Assembly: GCF_943914685.1 (NCBI RefSeq)
Contig: NZ_CALUCZ010000010.1
Location: forward strand, 1 to 64,000
Length of the DNA: 64,000 nt
Reading direction: 5' to 3'
Origin: an uncultured Mobiluncus sp.
GTDB taxonomy: Bacteria; Actinomycetota; Actinomycetes; Actinomycetales; Actinomycetaceae
Shown: positions 17,563-25,693 of the stretch, piece after piece
Position numbering within the stretch: the first letter of the stretch is position 1
How the letters are laid out: the number at the start of each line of letters is the position of its first letter
Position numbers and translations under genes: made by a program
Notes under the pieces: model-generated
Databases searched by the model: none
Told to the model about the DNA's origin: nothing
Seen by the model: only the letters and a program-made list of their open reading frames with translations

Positions 17563-19803
17563 ATGGCAAAGGCAGCGCGACCACGCACAGTAACTGGGCA
17601 AACGGTGCGACAGGTGCGTCCCAAAAGGCGCAAACACCACTATGTCCGCAACTTTTTCCTGACCCTGCTGTTCCTCATTATCTTGGCCATTGTGGGCGCC
17701 ATGGCGACGTTCCTGGTCGTCTATGCCACGACCGAAATACCGAAACCCGCCGAGTTCGCCCGCGCCCAAGTCACCTCCGTGTACTATTCCGATGGAACCA
17801 CCGAAATCGGCAAGTTCGCCGAGGTAAACCGGGAAATTATCGAAACAAAAGACCTGCCCAAACAGATTGGTAACGCGGTCGTGGCCTCGGAGGATCGGAC
17901 CTTCTGGACCAACTCCGGAGTTGACTTGCGCGGCATCGCCCGGGCTTTCCTCAATAACGCGCGCGGCGGGGCGACACAGGGCGCTTCCACGCTGAGCCAA
18001 CAGTACGTGGAACGCTACTACATGGCGGAAAACACGAACCAGGGAAATGTGGTGCAGCGCTACTGGGCGAAAGCCAAAGAAGCCATTATGGCGCTGAAAA
18101 TCAACCGCCAGCAGGAAAAAGACGAAATCCTGGGCAACTATTTGAACACCATTTATTTCGGCCGCGGATCCTATGGAATCCAAGCTGCCGCGAAAGCTTA
18201 TTTCGGGAAAAATGCCAAGGATATTGATTACTCCGAGGCGGCCCTGCTGTCCGGCATTATCCCCGCGCCTTCCGCATATGATCCGGCTGTGAGCCAGGAA
18301 CTGGCGGAAAAACGGTGGAAACGGGTCATTAAGAATATGGCCGCCGATGGCTATATCACCCCGGAACAGCAGGCAGCAGCGCAGTTCCCAGCCACGATTC
18401 CACCCACCCAAAGCGTGCAGGATTTCGGGGGAATGAACGGCTATTTCATGTTCCAGGCGCGTCAAGAGCTGAAAGATTTGGCTGGCTTGACCGAGGAACA
18501 AATCGACACGATGGGCCTGAAAATCATCACGACTTTAGACAAAGATAAAGTCAAGCTGATGGAACAGACGGTGGCGAAACTGCCGTCGGGTCATTCGGAG
18601 AACCTGCACGTCGCGATGATTTCCACCGATCCGAAAACTGGGGAAATTATTGCGGAATATCCGGGGCAGGACTATCTGAAAGTCCAGATTAACGCCGCCA
18701 CCCAGGAACACTTCCAGGCCGGATCTACGTTTAAGCCTTTCGGAATGATTGCCTCCCTGGAACAGGGTGGGTCGTTGAACGACACCTACCCAGGGAACTC
18801 CCCACAGACCATTCAAGGCGTGCCCATTAAGAATGCCGGGGGGGTCTCCTATGGAACCGTCACCCTAGCCCAAGCCACAGCGAAATCTGTTAACACCGCT
18901 TACGTCACTTTGAACGCGAAAGTCGGACCGTCCTTGACCAAGGAAGTGGCGATTCGTTTGGGCTATCCCGAAAACACGCCCGGCCTAGACGATTCCCTGA
19001 CGAACGTGCTGGGTTCAGCTTCTCCCACGGCGGCAAATATCGCCGAAGCTTACGGAACTATAGCCAACCAAGGAAAACGTGAGACTGTCCACATGATTCG
19101 CCAAGTCACGGACACTTCCGGGGACATTGTCTATATGCCGTCTTTCTCGGCGGATCAGGTTGTTGAACGCAATGTTGCTCTGACCGCCACCCAAGCCCTG
19201 ACGGGAGCGTTCCAGGCGGGAGGCACCGCGGTGAAAGCCCAAATTGGCCGGCCTTCCGCCGGTAAGACCGGATCTTCCACCGATAACAAGTCCGCGGTTT
19301 TCGCCGGATTCATCCCCCAGGTGGTGACCATTGTTAGCTTGTATCAGTCCGGGCCTAACGGGGAGGAACAAGCCATCTCACCGTTTGGCGGTATCAGAGA
19401 AGTTACCGGCTCTACCTGGCCGGCGTGGCTGTGGAAACAATATATGTCTGGGGCCGTGAAAGGCCTGGAAGTCGAGCAGTTTGCGAAAGCTCAGAAGCTT
19501 AAGAAAGTGGAAGTGACCCGGTCGGAGGAACCAAGCCCCACCGAGACTGAACCGTCACTGCGTCCCAGTCCTGATGAGTCGCTGTCCCCCAGCCCGTCCC
19601 TGTCGCCTTCTCCCTCGACGCCGCGCAGTCCGGGGAATCTGCCCTCGAACGAGCCGGGGGATGGTTCGGGTGGAACCGAGCCCAGTCCCACTATTCCGGG
19701 CACTTCCGGGTTCGTGCCCAGCCCGAGTAATTCGCCAGTTCCCCCCAGTCCGGCCCCCGGTGGGGAAGGCGGCACGACCGAATCGGGTGAGCCCGTTACC
19801 TAA
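17563..19803 (+). CDS. Class A penicillin-binding protein (glycosyltransferase/transpeptidase)
   Basis: A 746-residue bifunctional peptidoglycan synthase. One membrane helix near residues 28-52 anchors it. The GT51 domain shows SEDRTFWTNSGVD (Glu near residue 110) and GGATQGASTLSQQYV; the transpeptidase domain has the nucleophile STFK (Ser388), the KSVN motif and KTGS (Lys568). The last ~90 residues are a Pro/Ser-rich repeat tail (SPSPSLSPSPS type), probably spanning the wall. ATG 17563 follows AGGACAGG; GTG 17545 in the same frame is an alternative. Confidence 0.92.
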   Translation: MAKAARPRTVTGQTVRQVRPKRRKHHYVRNFFLTLLFLIILAIVGAMATFLVVYATTEIPKPAEFARAQVTSVYYSDGTTEIGKFAEVNREIIETKDLPKQIGNAVVASEDRTFWTNSGVDLRGIARAFLNNARGGATQGASTLSQQYVERYYMAENTNQGNVVQRYWAKAKEAIMALKINRQQEKDEILGNYLNTIYFGRGSYGIQAAAKAYFGKNAKDIDYSEAALLSGIIPAPSAYDPAVSQELAEKRWKRVIKNMAADGYITPEQQAAAQFPATIPPTQSVQDFGGMNGYFMFQARQELKDLAGLTEEQIDTMGLKIITTLDKDKVKLMEQTVAKLPSGHSENLHVAMISTDPKTGEIIAEYPGQDYLKVQINAATQEHFQAGSTFKPFGMIASLEQGGSLNDTYPGNSPQTIQGVPIKNAGGVSYGTVTLAQATAKSVNTAYVTLNAKVGPSLTKEVAIRLGYPENTPGLDDSLTNVLGSASPTAANIAEAYGTIANQGKRETVHMIRQVTDTSGDIVYMPSFSADQVVERNVALTATQALTGAFQAGGTAVKAQIGRPSAGKTGSSTDNKSAVFAGFIPQVVTIVSLYQSGPNGEEQAISPFGGIREVTGSTWPAWLWKQYMSGAVKGLEVEQFAKAQKLKKVEVTRSEEPSPTETEPSLRPSPDESLSPSPSLSPSPSTPRSPGNLPSNEPGDGSGGTEPSPTIPGTSGFVPSPSNSPVPPSPAPGGEGGTTESGEPVT

Positions 19804-19854
19804 TTGGTATTGATTTCACAAGCCCGGTGGGGCCGGTCAACTTAGGCGGACAGC

Positions 19855-19873
19855 CTCGCCGAGCCCCGGCGAG
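19855..19873 (+). terminator. Hairpin after the penicillin-binding protein gene
   Basis: CTCGCCG (19855-19861) pairs perfectly with CGGCGAG (19867-19873) around a 5-nt loop, 50 nt after the stop. There is no T run, so termination is only possible. Confidence 0.35.
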
Positions 19874-19897
19874 TTCTCGGCTGGTTCCGGCTGGGTG

Positions 19898-20039
19898 GCT
19901 ACTCTAACATTGTTACAGTACGTTACAGTAGCTGACCCGCAGGCGGGTTAGTGGTTGGTGTATGCGCAGGTAATTGGCAGTTTAAAGGGCGGTGAAAGGG
20001 TAACTCTAAAATGTTAGAGTAGGTGTTACAGTAGCATAT
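19898..20039. repeat. 142-bp direct repeat, copy A (downstream of the AlbA_2 gene)
   Basis: Aligned without gaps to 21450-21591 (offset exactly 1552). The first 35 bp and last 34 bp are identical, while the middle is diverged. Inside, TACTCTAACATT (19900-19911) and AATGTTAGAGTA (20010-20021) form a perfect 12-bp inverted repeat, and GTTACAGTA occurs three times. The copy ends 6 bp from the stop codon of the enclosed gene. Confidence 0.9.
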
Positions 20040-20045
20040 AAGGCT

Positions 20046-21446
20046 CTATTGCAGCTTCCAGGAAGCACGCGGATCGTTGACGGAATTACCTTCCCAGGCA
20101 ACGACTTTAAGCTTTTGCAGACGCTGCAAATGTCGCAACACAGTGGGGCGGGCAAAACCTGTGGCGTCCGCAATCTGGCCCGTTCCCAACGGTCGTCCGG
20201 CTAAACGCAAAACGTCAATGATTCGCCGGGCAGTATTCGGCAGATTCTCGGTCAGTTGGGTTGGCAGCGCATCCGAGGCCATCAGCGTCAGATGCACGAA
20301 ATTCTGATTCTGTTCATAGAGTGGATCGGTCAGGCCGACTCGTCGCATTTCAGTAAAGATACGCCGAATCCCCTCACCGAGTTCTTGGGTAACGTTCAAG
20401 TCAGACAAGACGCGGGCAATGCGGGGATTGCGTGCGTGCCGGTGAATCGACAGGGGGTCGTTCAAGTCTACGATGCCGGGAAAACGTCCTGGGCTGGTCA
20501 CCTCAATCCGATTGGTGAAAATCTCAACCCGGATGTGGTCCCCTGAAATACTGTACGACCGGTGTGTGACCGCGTTCACCAAGGCCTCGAGCCAAGCCTC
20601 TTTGGGAATTATGGGCATATCGACAAACTTGCCATCGTTGCCCAGTGCCCGCCGGACGGGAACCAACCTTTCAATCTCTCTCGATGCCCGGTTAATCTGT
20701 TCCGGAAGGGAACCCTCGATGCGGATATCGGAACCGGCCTCAAGCATCTGGGTGTTGCCGGCGCCGCGCTCGTTACCGATGTACTTCAAGACGCGAACAT
20801 AGGCGTTGGGATAATCAGTTTGGGGATGCTGGGCAAACAGTAAGTAGGCAGCCACCGTGGGTTGGGAGTCTTTGGTCAAAAGGTTGCGTGCCCGCAAGGC
20901 GCCTTCTGGGGTGGATGAGCCTAAAATCCGTTGATATTCGGCGACTTGTGCGGCGGACAGTTCGGACAGTTCCGAGGAAGGCGCGGGGGTGCCATCAAAC
21001 GGAGTCGTTCCCCGGTCGTATTCAAGTTCTTTTCTTTCGGCAAAACCGAGTTTCCGGGACTCATCCCCGACCCGCAGGAAACAATCGCCGGAAGTATTTT
21101 CGTGAACCAGATCCCCGGGTTCCACTTCCAGGATAAGGACCAGGCCATCCTTGGTGTTCAGCTCCCGAACCCGCGTTTTGACTGGTGGTCGGGTGAAATC
21201 AAAAGGAGCCTGACGGATTTCGTTGGCTTTTTCGGGTTGCACCCCGTCCACCTGACCATCACACAGACCAACCGCAATCACACCGCCTTCGGCATTGGCC
21301 ATAGCAATCAGTGGTTTTGCCAAGTCTTTGGGCTGAACCCGTCCTGACTTGCGGTCAAACCACTGGTCCTCGGGGATTTGCAACAGCAGACTGACGGCAG
21401 TGTCCGCATCGCCGTTGAGTGCCCTCTCGATTTCAATCGAACTCAT
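20046..21446 (-). CDS. AlbA_2 (Schlafen-like) DNA-binding/ATP-binding transcriptional regulator
   Basis: A 466-residue protein of the COG2865 type. The N-terminal AlbA_2 domain shows EDQWFDRKSGRV and IAMANAEGGVIAVGL; the middle has a GHKL-like HATPase_c_4 region (EALVNAVTHRSYSISGDHIR, ELGEGIRRIF); the C-terminus carries a winged helix (GTGQIADATGFARPTVLRHL). Members are putative regulators, often mobile. The ATG at 21446 is only 3 bp from repeat copy B, leaving no ribosome-binding site, so the message may be leaderless or start in the repeat. The neighbours are housekeeping genes, so it looks inserted. Function unproven. Confidence 0.75.
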   Translation of the reverse strand: MSSIEIERALNGDADTAVSLLLQIPEDQWFDRKSGRVQPKDLAKPLIAMANAEGGVIAVGLCDGQVDGVQPEKANEIRQAPFDFTRPPVKTRVRELNTKDGLVLILEVEPGDLVHENTSGDCFLRVGDESRKLGFAERKELEYDRGTTPFDGTPAPSSELSELSAAQVAEYQRILGSSTPEGALRARNLLTKDSQPTVAAYLLFAQHPQTDYPNAYVRVLKYIGNERGAGNTQMLEAGSDIRIEGSLPEQINRASREIERLVPVRRALGNDGKFVDMPIIPKEAWLEALVNAVTHRSYSISGDHIRVEIFTNRIEVTSPGRFPGIVDLNDPLSIHRHARNPRIARVLSDLNVTQELGEGIRRIFTEMRRVGLTDPLYEQNQNFVHLTLMASDALPTQLTENLPNTARRIIDVLRLAGRPLGTGQIADATGFARPTVLRHLQRLQKLKVVAWEGNSVNDPRASWKLQ

Positions 21447-21449
21447 GTA

Positions 21450-21591
21450 GCTACTCTAACATTGTTACAGTACGTTACAGTAGCCGGCACAAGGGCGGGT
21501 TGGCAGTTGGTATATGTGCTGGTGGTTGGCGCTTTGAGGGGTGGTGGGAGTCTAACCCTAAAATGTTAGAGTAGGTGTTACAGTAGCATAT
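21450..21591. repeat. 142-bp direct repeat, copy B (just upstream of the AlbA_2 gene)
   Basis: Second copy of the repeat at 19898-20039, with TACTCTAACATT at 21452-21463, AATGTTAGAGTA at 21562-21573, and the GTTACAGTA motifs. Its position directly before the ATG suggests it contains the promoter and operator of the regulator. Confidence 0.9.
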
Positions 21592-21666
21592 CGCGAACGG
21601 GTTGAGACGTGTTTTCCGACTCCACAAGCTGGTGAGTTCCTCGGCTTTGCATAACCAACCCGCGAA

Positions 21667-21696
21667 TTGGCTAAAGTCAGCGGAAAACGTTAGAAT
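21667..21696 (+). promoter_or_regulatory. Probable promoter of the rpsF operon
   Basis: TTGGCT (21667-21672) and TAGAAT (21691-21696) with an 18-bp spacer, about 80 bp before rpsF. Confidence 0.45.
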
Positions 21697-21778
21697 CGTA
21701 AGGCTGTTTTGGCGCCGCGCCAAGACGGCGACTCCTGCTCCGGAGGGACCGGGGCCGTTAAGACCAAAGGAGAGTTAT

Positions 21779-22066
21779 ATGCGGAAATACGAAATGATGG
21801 TGATTGTCGACCCCGAGGTCGATGAGCGTACTGTCGAACCCTCGATGAGCGCCCTGTTTGGCCAGGTGGAAGACCTGGGGGGCAAAGTTGAGAAACTTGA
21901 TGTGTGGGGCAAGCGCAAGCTCGCCTACCCCATTCTGAAAAAGACGGACGGGATTTACGTGGTTGTCGATATGGAAACCACCCCGGAAATCGCCAAGGAA
22001 TTGGACCGTCAGCTGGGTCTAAATGAGTCGATTCTGCGCACCAAACTGATGCGCAAGGATGCCTAA
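21779..22066 (+). CDS. rpsF: 30S ribosomal protein S6
   Basis: A 95-residue S6 protein: MRKYEMMVIVDPEVDE at the start, WGKRKLAYPI and the C-terminal LRTKLMRKDA region. ATG 21779 is chosen because AAAGGAG at 21766-21772 precedes it; the open frame extends 59 codons further upstream into non-coding sequence. First gene of rpsF-ssb-rpsR-rplI. Confidence 0.96.
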   Translation: MRKYEMMVIVDPEVDERTVEPSMSALFGQVEDLGGKVEKLDVWGKRKLAYPILKKTDGIYVVVDMETTPEIAKELDRQLGLNESILRTKLMRKDA

Positions 22067-22200
22067 TTTTTTTCCAATCCAACGGAGGCGAATTTTGGTC
22101 TCCAGGGTCCCTGATATGTTGAGTAGAGCCGGAGACGGCACCACGCAACGAGCGGATTTTGGCACCATGCCCCCGAATTGACTACAACTAAGGAGAAACA

Positions 22201-22758
22201 ATGGCAGGCGACACGATTATCACGGTAATAGGCAACTTGACGGCGGACCCGGAACTTCGCTGGGGTCAGTCCGGTACGGCGTTGGCTTCTTTCACGATTG
22301 CGTCAACTCCGCGATCGTTTGACCGGGCCTCCAACAGCTGGAAAGACGGCGAAGCTCTGTTTTTGCGGTGTACCGCTTGGCGGGAGCTGGCGGAAAACGT
22401 TGCGGAATCCCTGCACAAGGGGTCGCGCGTCATCGCGCAAGGCCGTTTGCAGCAGCGTTCTTGGGAAGCCCAAGACGGTTCTCGACGCACCTCAGTAGAG
22501 ATGACGGTAGATGAGATTGGTCCGTCTTTGCGGTTCGCCACCGCCTCGGTGAACCGGACTCAGCGCGGTGAGGGTGGATTTGGCGCCAACGCGAATGGTG
22601 GCGGCTACAACAGTGCACCTAGCACAGCTCGGCCGCAGCCCACTTACGGGGCTCCCGCCGGAGGATCTGATGGGGACGCGTGGGGTTCGCCCGCGCCAGG
22701 CTTTGGCGCCCCGGGAGCTCCGGCCGATTCCAGCTTCGACAACAATCCGCCCTTCTAA
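22201..22758 (+). CDS. ssb: Single-stranded DNA-binding protein
   Basis: A 185-residue SSB. The OB-fold covers residues 1-110 (TIITVIGNLTADPELRW, TAWRELAENVAESLHKGSRV). A glycine/proline-rich linker leads to the acidic tip SSFDNNPPF, a variant of the DDDIPF tip that binds partner proteins. It protects single-stranded DNA during replication and repair. Confidence 0.96.
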   Translation: MAGDTIITVIGNLTADPELRWGQSGTALASFTIASTPRSFDRASNSWKDGEALFLRCTAWRELAENVAESLHKGSRVIAQGRLQQRSWEAQDGSRRTSVEMTVDEIGPSLRFATASVNRTQRGEGGFGANANGGGYNSAPSTARPQPTYGAPAGGSDGDAWGSPAPGFGAPGAPADSSFDNNPPF

Positions 22759-22852
22759 ACCGGTTTGCCGTCGTGAGGGTTTTTCTTTTCCCCGCGGCAT
22801 TCCGACACAGCACAGATAAGTTTTTCAACACGTTATATATAAGGAGATTGAT

Positions 22853-23098
22853 ATGGGTAAACAGATGCGCAATAACAACAAACCCATTAAGAAAAAGACC
22901 AACCCCCTAAAGGCTCAAAAGGTTGGCAACATTGACTACAAAGACACCGCTTTGCTGCGCAAGTTCATTTCGGATCGCGGCAAGATTCGAGCCCGGCGCG
23001 TCACCGGTGTGACCGTGCAGGAACAGCGTCAGATTGCGAAAGCGGTTAAGAACGCCCGCGAAATGGCTTTGCTGCCCTACTCCGGTTCCGGCCGCTAA
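22853..23098 (+). CDS. rpsR: 30S ribosomal protein S18
   Basis: An 81-residue basic protein with the S18 core NIDYKDTALLRKFISDRGKI and RRVTGVTVQEQRQIAKAVK. It binds next to S6 on the 30S platform, in keeping with its co-transcription with rpsF. Confidence 0.96.
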   Translation: MGKQMRNNNKPIKKKTNPLKAQKVGNIDYKDTALLRKFISDRGKIRARRVTGVTVQEQRQIAKAVKNAREMALLPYSGSGR

Positions 23099-23120
23099 AT
23101 TTTGAGGGAGGAAGTTAGCA

Positions 23121-23585
23121 ATGACTCAGAATACGAAAGTTGTTTTGACCCATGAAGTCGCCAAGCTCGGTAACGCTGGCGACGTGGTGGAAGTTCGCCC
23201 TGGCTACGCGCGCAACTACCTGCTGCCCCGCCGTTTGGCGATGCCGTGGACCAAGGGATCCCAGGTGGAAATCGACCGAATGAAGGCCGCCTTGGCAAAG
23301 AAACAGATTGCTTCGATGGAAATCGCTCAGGCAGTGCAAGCCAAACTTGCCGAGGGCGACCCGGTGTTGATTGATGCCAAGGCCAGCGCGAACGGGCGTT
23401 TGTTCGGGGCTATCACCACCGCTCAGATTGCCGCGGCGGTTAAGGAGCAAAAGGGCGCTGAAATCGACAAGCGCAAGATTGTCATCGAGCAGCCCATCAA
23501 GGCAGTCGGCACCTACCAGCTGACGGTGCGTCTGTTCGAAGAACTCACCTCACCGCTGGAAGTCACGGTGCGGGCCGAAAAGTAG
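23121..23585 (+). CDS. rplI: 50S ribosomal protein L9
   Basis: A 154-residue L9. The N-terminal domain has VVLTHEVAKLGNAGDVVEV and GYARNYLLPRRLA; a long helix and C-terminal domain with ANGRLFGAITTAQIA follow. It ends the rpsF operon and is followed by a strong terminator facing dnaB. Confidence 0.96.
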   Translation: MTQNTKVVLTHEVAKLGNAGDVVEVRPGYARNYLLPRRLAMPWTKGSQVEIDRMKAALAKKQIASMEIAQAVQAKLAEGDPVLIDAKASANGRLFGAITTAQIAAAVKEQKGAEIDKRKIVIEQPIKAVGTYQLTVRLFEELTSPLEVTVRAEK

Positions 23586-23600
23586 AGCCTATACAGTAAA

Positions 23601-23641
23601 CGGTGCCGGGAACCTGCGGGTTTCCGGCACCGGGCATTTTT
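23601..23641. terminator. Bidirectional terminator between rplI and dnaB
   Basis: CGGTGCCGGGAA pairs with TTTCCGGCACCG (one G·T/A irregularity) around 23601-23632, followed by TTTTT at 23637-23641. It serves rplI and lies at the end of the convergent dnaB. Confidence 0.8.
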
Positions 23642-25016
23642 AGTAATCCGGGGGTGGGGGTTCTTCTTGATTGGCGCGAATCCCCGAAACAAAACGCGAA
23701 AACTTGCCTTGGAACTGCAGGTTTATAATTTCGGTGCGTCCATTGCGGTGCTTGGCGATATTGAGGTCAGCTTCGCCGGGACGGTCGTCCGTGTTGTAAT
23801 ACTCGGGGCGATGCAGCAACAGCACCATGTCAGCGTCCTGTTCCAACGAACCCGATTCCCGCAGGTCGCTCATCATAGGCTTCTTATCGGTACGGGACTC
23901 CGGCCCCCGGTTCAACTGGGCGACCCCGATCACGGGCACTTCCAGCTCCTTGGCCAACAGTTTCAAGGACCGCGATATCTCGGAAACTTCCTGTTGACGT
24001 GACTCAATACGTTTGTGTGAACTCATCAACTGAATGTAGTCCACGACAATGAGGGACAAATCTGTGGAATGCTTCAGGCGCCGGCACTTGGCTCGAATAT
24101 CGGGCATAGTTAGGTTTGGGGAGTCGTCAATAAAGAAAGGCGCGGACTTCATTCGGTTATATGCCGATGCGATGTTGTCCCAGTTAGTTTGGTTCTGGGG
24201 GCCGTCATTGGGCATCCCCGCGAACAGGAGGGACAGGGGTACGCTAGCCTCCGCCGACAGCATTCTCTTAATGATGTCCGCGGCCGACATCTCGAGAGAA
24301 AAAATCGCCGCCGCCCGTTTCTCTTTCAAAGTCACGTGACGCAAAATATCCAGGGCAAAAGTCGATTTACCCATCGCCGGACGTGCCGCCACAATGATGA
24401 GCTGACCAGCGCGCAGACCGTTGGTCACGCGGTCAAAATCGAGGAAACCCGTGTGCACTGTGTGCGGGTCGTCGTCGGTCTGTTGGATTTCGTCCAAGAC
24501 TGGGGTCAGCAGTTCGGACAGCGGTCGATAGTCTTCAGAAGTGCGTTTCTCGCTGACTCGGTCCAGTTCGGCGTGGGCGGTGTTGATGAGTTCGCCCGCG
24601 TCAGTAGTGTCGATGGCGTAGCCGAGTTGGGTGATGCGGGTGCCCGCTTCGACCAAGCCGCGTAAAGTTGCCTGGTCACGCACAATCTGCGCATAGTAGG
24701 CGGCGTTAGCGGCCGTAGGTACCGAGTGGATAACGGTGTGAATGTAATCCAAGCCACCGACGCGGGAGAGCTGACCCCGTTTTTCCAGTTCGGCAGGAAC
24801 CGTTACCGGATCGGAAGCCGCTCCTGCCGCGTAGAGGTCCAGGATAGTGTTGAAAATAATCTCGTGACGTGAGTCATAGAAATCGCTGGGCAACAGCAGC
24901 TTATAGGTATCGGCGATGGCGTTCTTGGAAAGAATCATGGCGCCGAGCACGCATTGCTCAGCCAAAATGTTGTGGGGGGGAATCCGGTCAACTGCCAGAT
25001 TATTTTGTTCCTCCAC
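23640..25016 (-). CDS. dnaB: Replicative DNA helicase DnaB
   Basis: A 458-residue hexameric helicase. The N-terminal domain starts RIPPHNILAEQCVLGAMILS; the RecA-like domain carries Walker A ARPAMGKSTFALDIL, Walker B LIVVDYIQLMSS and the SLKLLAKELEVPVIGVAQLN motif, ending with KHRNGRTEIINLQF. No intein is present. GTG 25016 follows AGGAGG closely; a start at GTG 25037 (7 codons longer) is possible. Its promoter lies in the long stretch with DnaA boxes. Confidence 0.95.
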   Translation of the reverse strand: MEEQNNLAVDRIPPHNILAEQCVLGAMILSKNAIADTYKLLLPSDFYDSRHEIIFNTILDLYAAGAASDPVTVPAELEKRGQLSRVGGLDYIHTVIHSVPTAANAAYYAQIVRDQATLRGLVEAGTRITQLGYAIDTTDAGELINTAHAELDRVSEKRTSEDYRPLSELLTPVLDEIQQTDDDPHTVHTGFLDFDRVTNGLRAGQLIIVAARPAMGKSTFALDILRHVTLKEKRAAAIFSLEMSAADIIKRMLSAEASVPLSLLFAGMPNDGPQNQTNWDNIASAYNRMKSAPFFIDDSPNLTMPDIRAKCRRLKHSTDLSLIVVDYIQLMSSHKRIESRQQEVSEISRSLKLLAKELEVPVIGVAQLNRGPESRTDKKPMMSDLRESGSLEQDADMVLLLHRPEYYNTDDRPGEADLNIAKHRNGRTEIINLQFQGKFSRFVSGIRANQEEPPPPDY

Positions 25017-25130
25017 TATTCCTCCTCTCACCGACACTTCACCCCCGCCAGCAAGGGGTGGAAAGATAGATATCCGGGCTCAAACTTACGCTTTCGGTTC
25101 TAACTTAGCAAACCATTTTGGTGGAAAATA

Positions 25131-25466
25131 GGTGGATAACTCGGAAGAAGTCTGTGGATAACCGGTGGGTAAGGCGGTGAATTGGTTTTTTAAGTTTTTT
25201 ATTACCTCAGCCCCTGGGTCAAAGTTAGGTGTGATGTTGCGGGTTAGGAACCCACAGGTTATCCACAGTCGTTGTGAATTAAAAATCACCGCGGAAAATT
25301 TTTCAAACCTTTCACTACGGAAATAAGGTTGCACCGCCCAAATAGGGTATGAACTGGGTATTTGGCATCATAAAACGCCTCACTAGCACACTTGAGGGGG
25401 GTTAGGCAAGAAACGAGGAGGAAATGTGTTTCAAAAAACCGCAATTTTATCCACAGGTTATCCACA
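25131..25466. promoter_or_regulatory. DnaA-box cluster upstream of dnaB
   Basis: Four perfect TTATCCACA boxes occur: 25153-25161 (reverse), 25259-25267, 25447-25455 and 25458-25466 (forward, 11 bp apart). Two degenerate ones, GGTGGATAA (25131-25139) and GGTGGGTAA (25164-25172), are close by. An A+T-rich run lies at 25180-25204. The whole gene-free stretch 25017-25693 holds nothing else recognisable except probable promoters. It could be a DnaA-titrating or reactivating locus, a control region for dnaB, or an origin-like element. Confidence 0.75.
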
Positions 25467-25693
25467 CCCTCGGAAAATCGCCGGAAAACCCGGAAAACCG
25501 TGGCATCGAACTCGTGAAAATCCAAGGTGCGAAAAAATAAAATCCCAATCCGTGACACGGGGATAACCTGGACGTTTACCAAGAAAACCCCAAGAAAAGC
25601 CCTCGACCTGGTATTTGCCCTTTTATTTCTCATGTAGAATGTGCAAAGTCAGTTCAAAGCTGAGCCGATTAAACATGAAAGGCACGCGAAAGT

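Noticed and set aside
25131..25466. The DnaA-box cluster as the chromosome's main origin
   Set aside because: dnaA is at the left edge and actinobacterial origins normally lie between dnaA and dnaN, so I report the cluster without calling it oriC.
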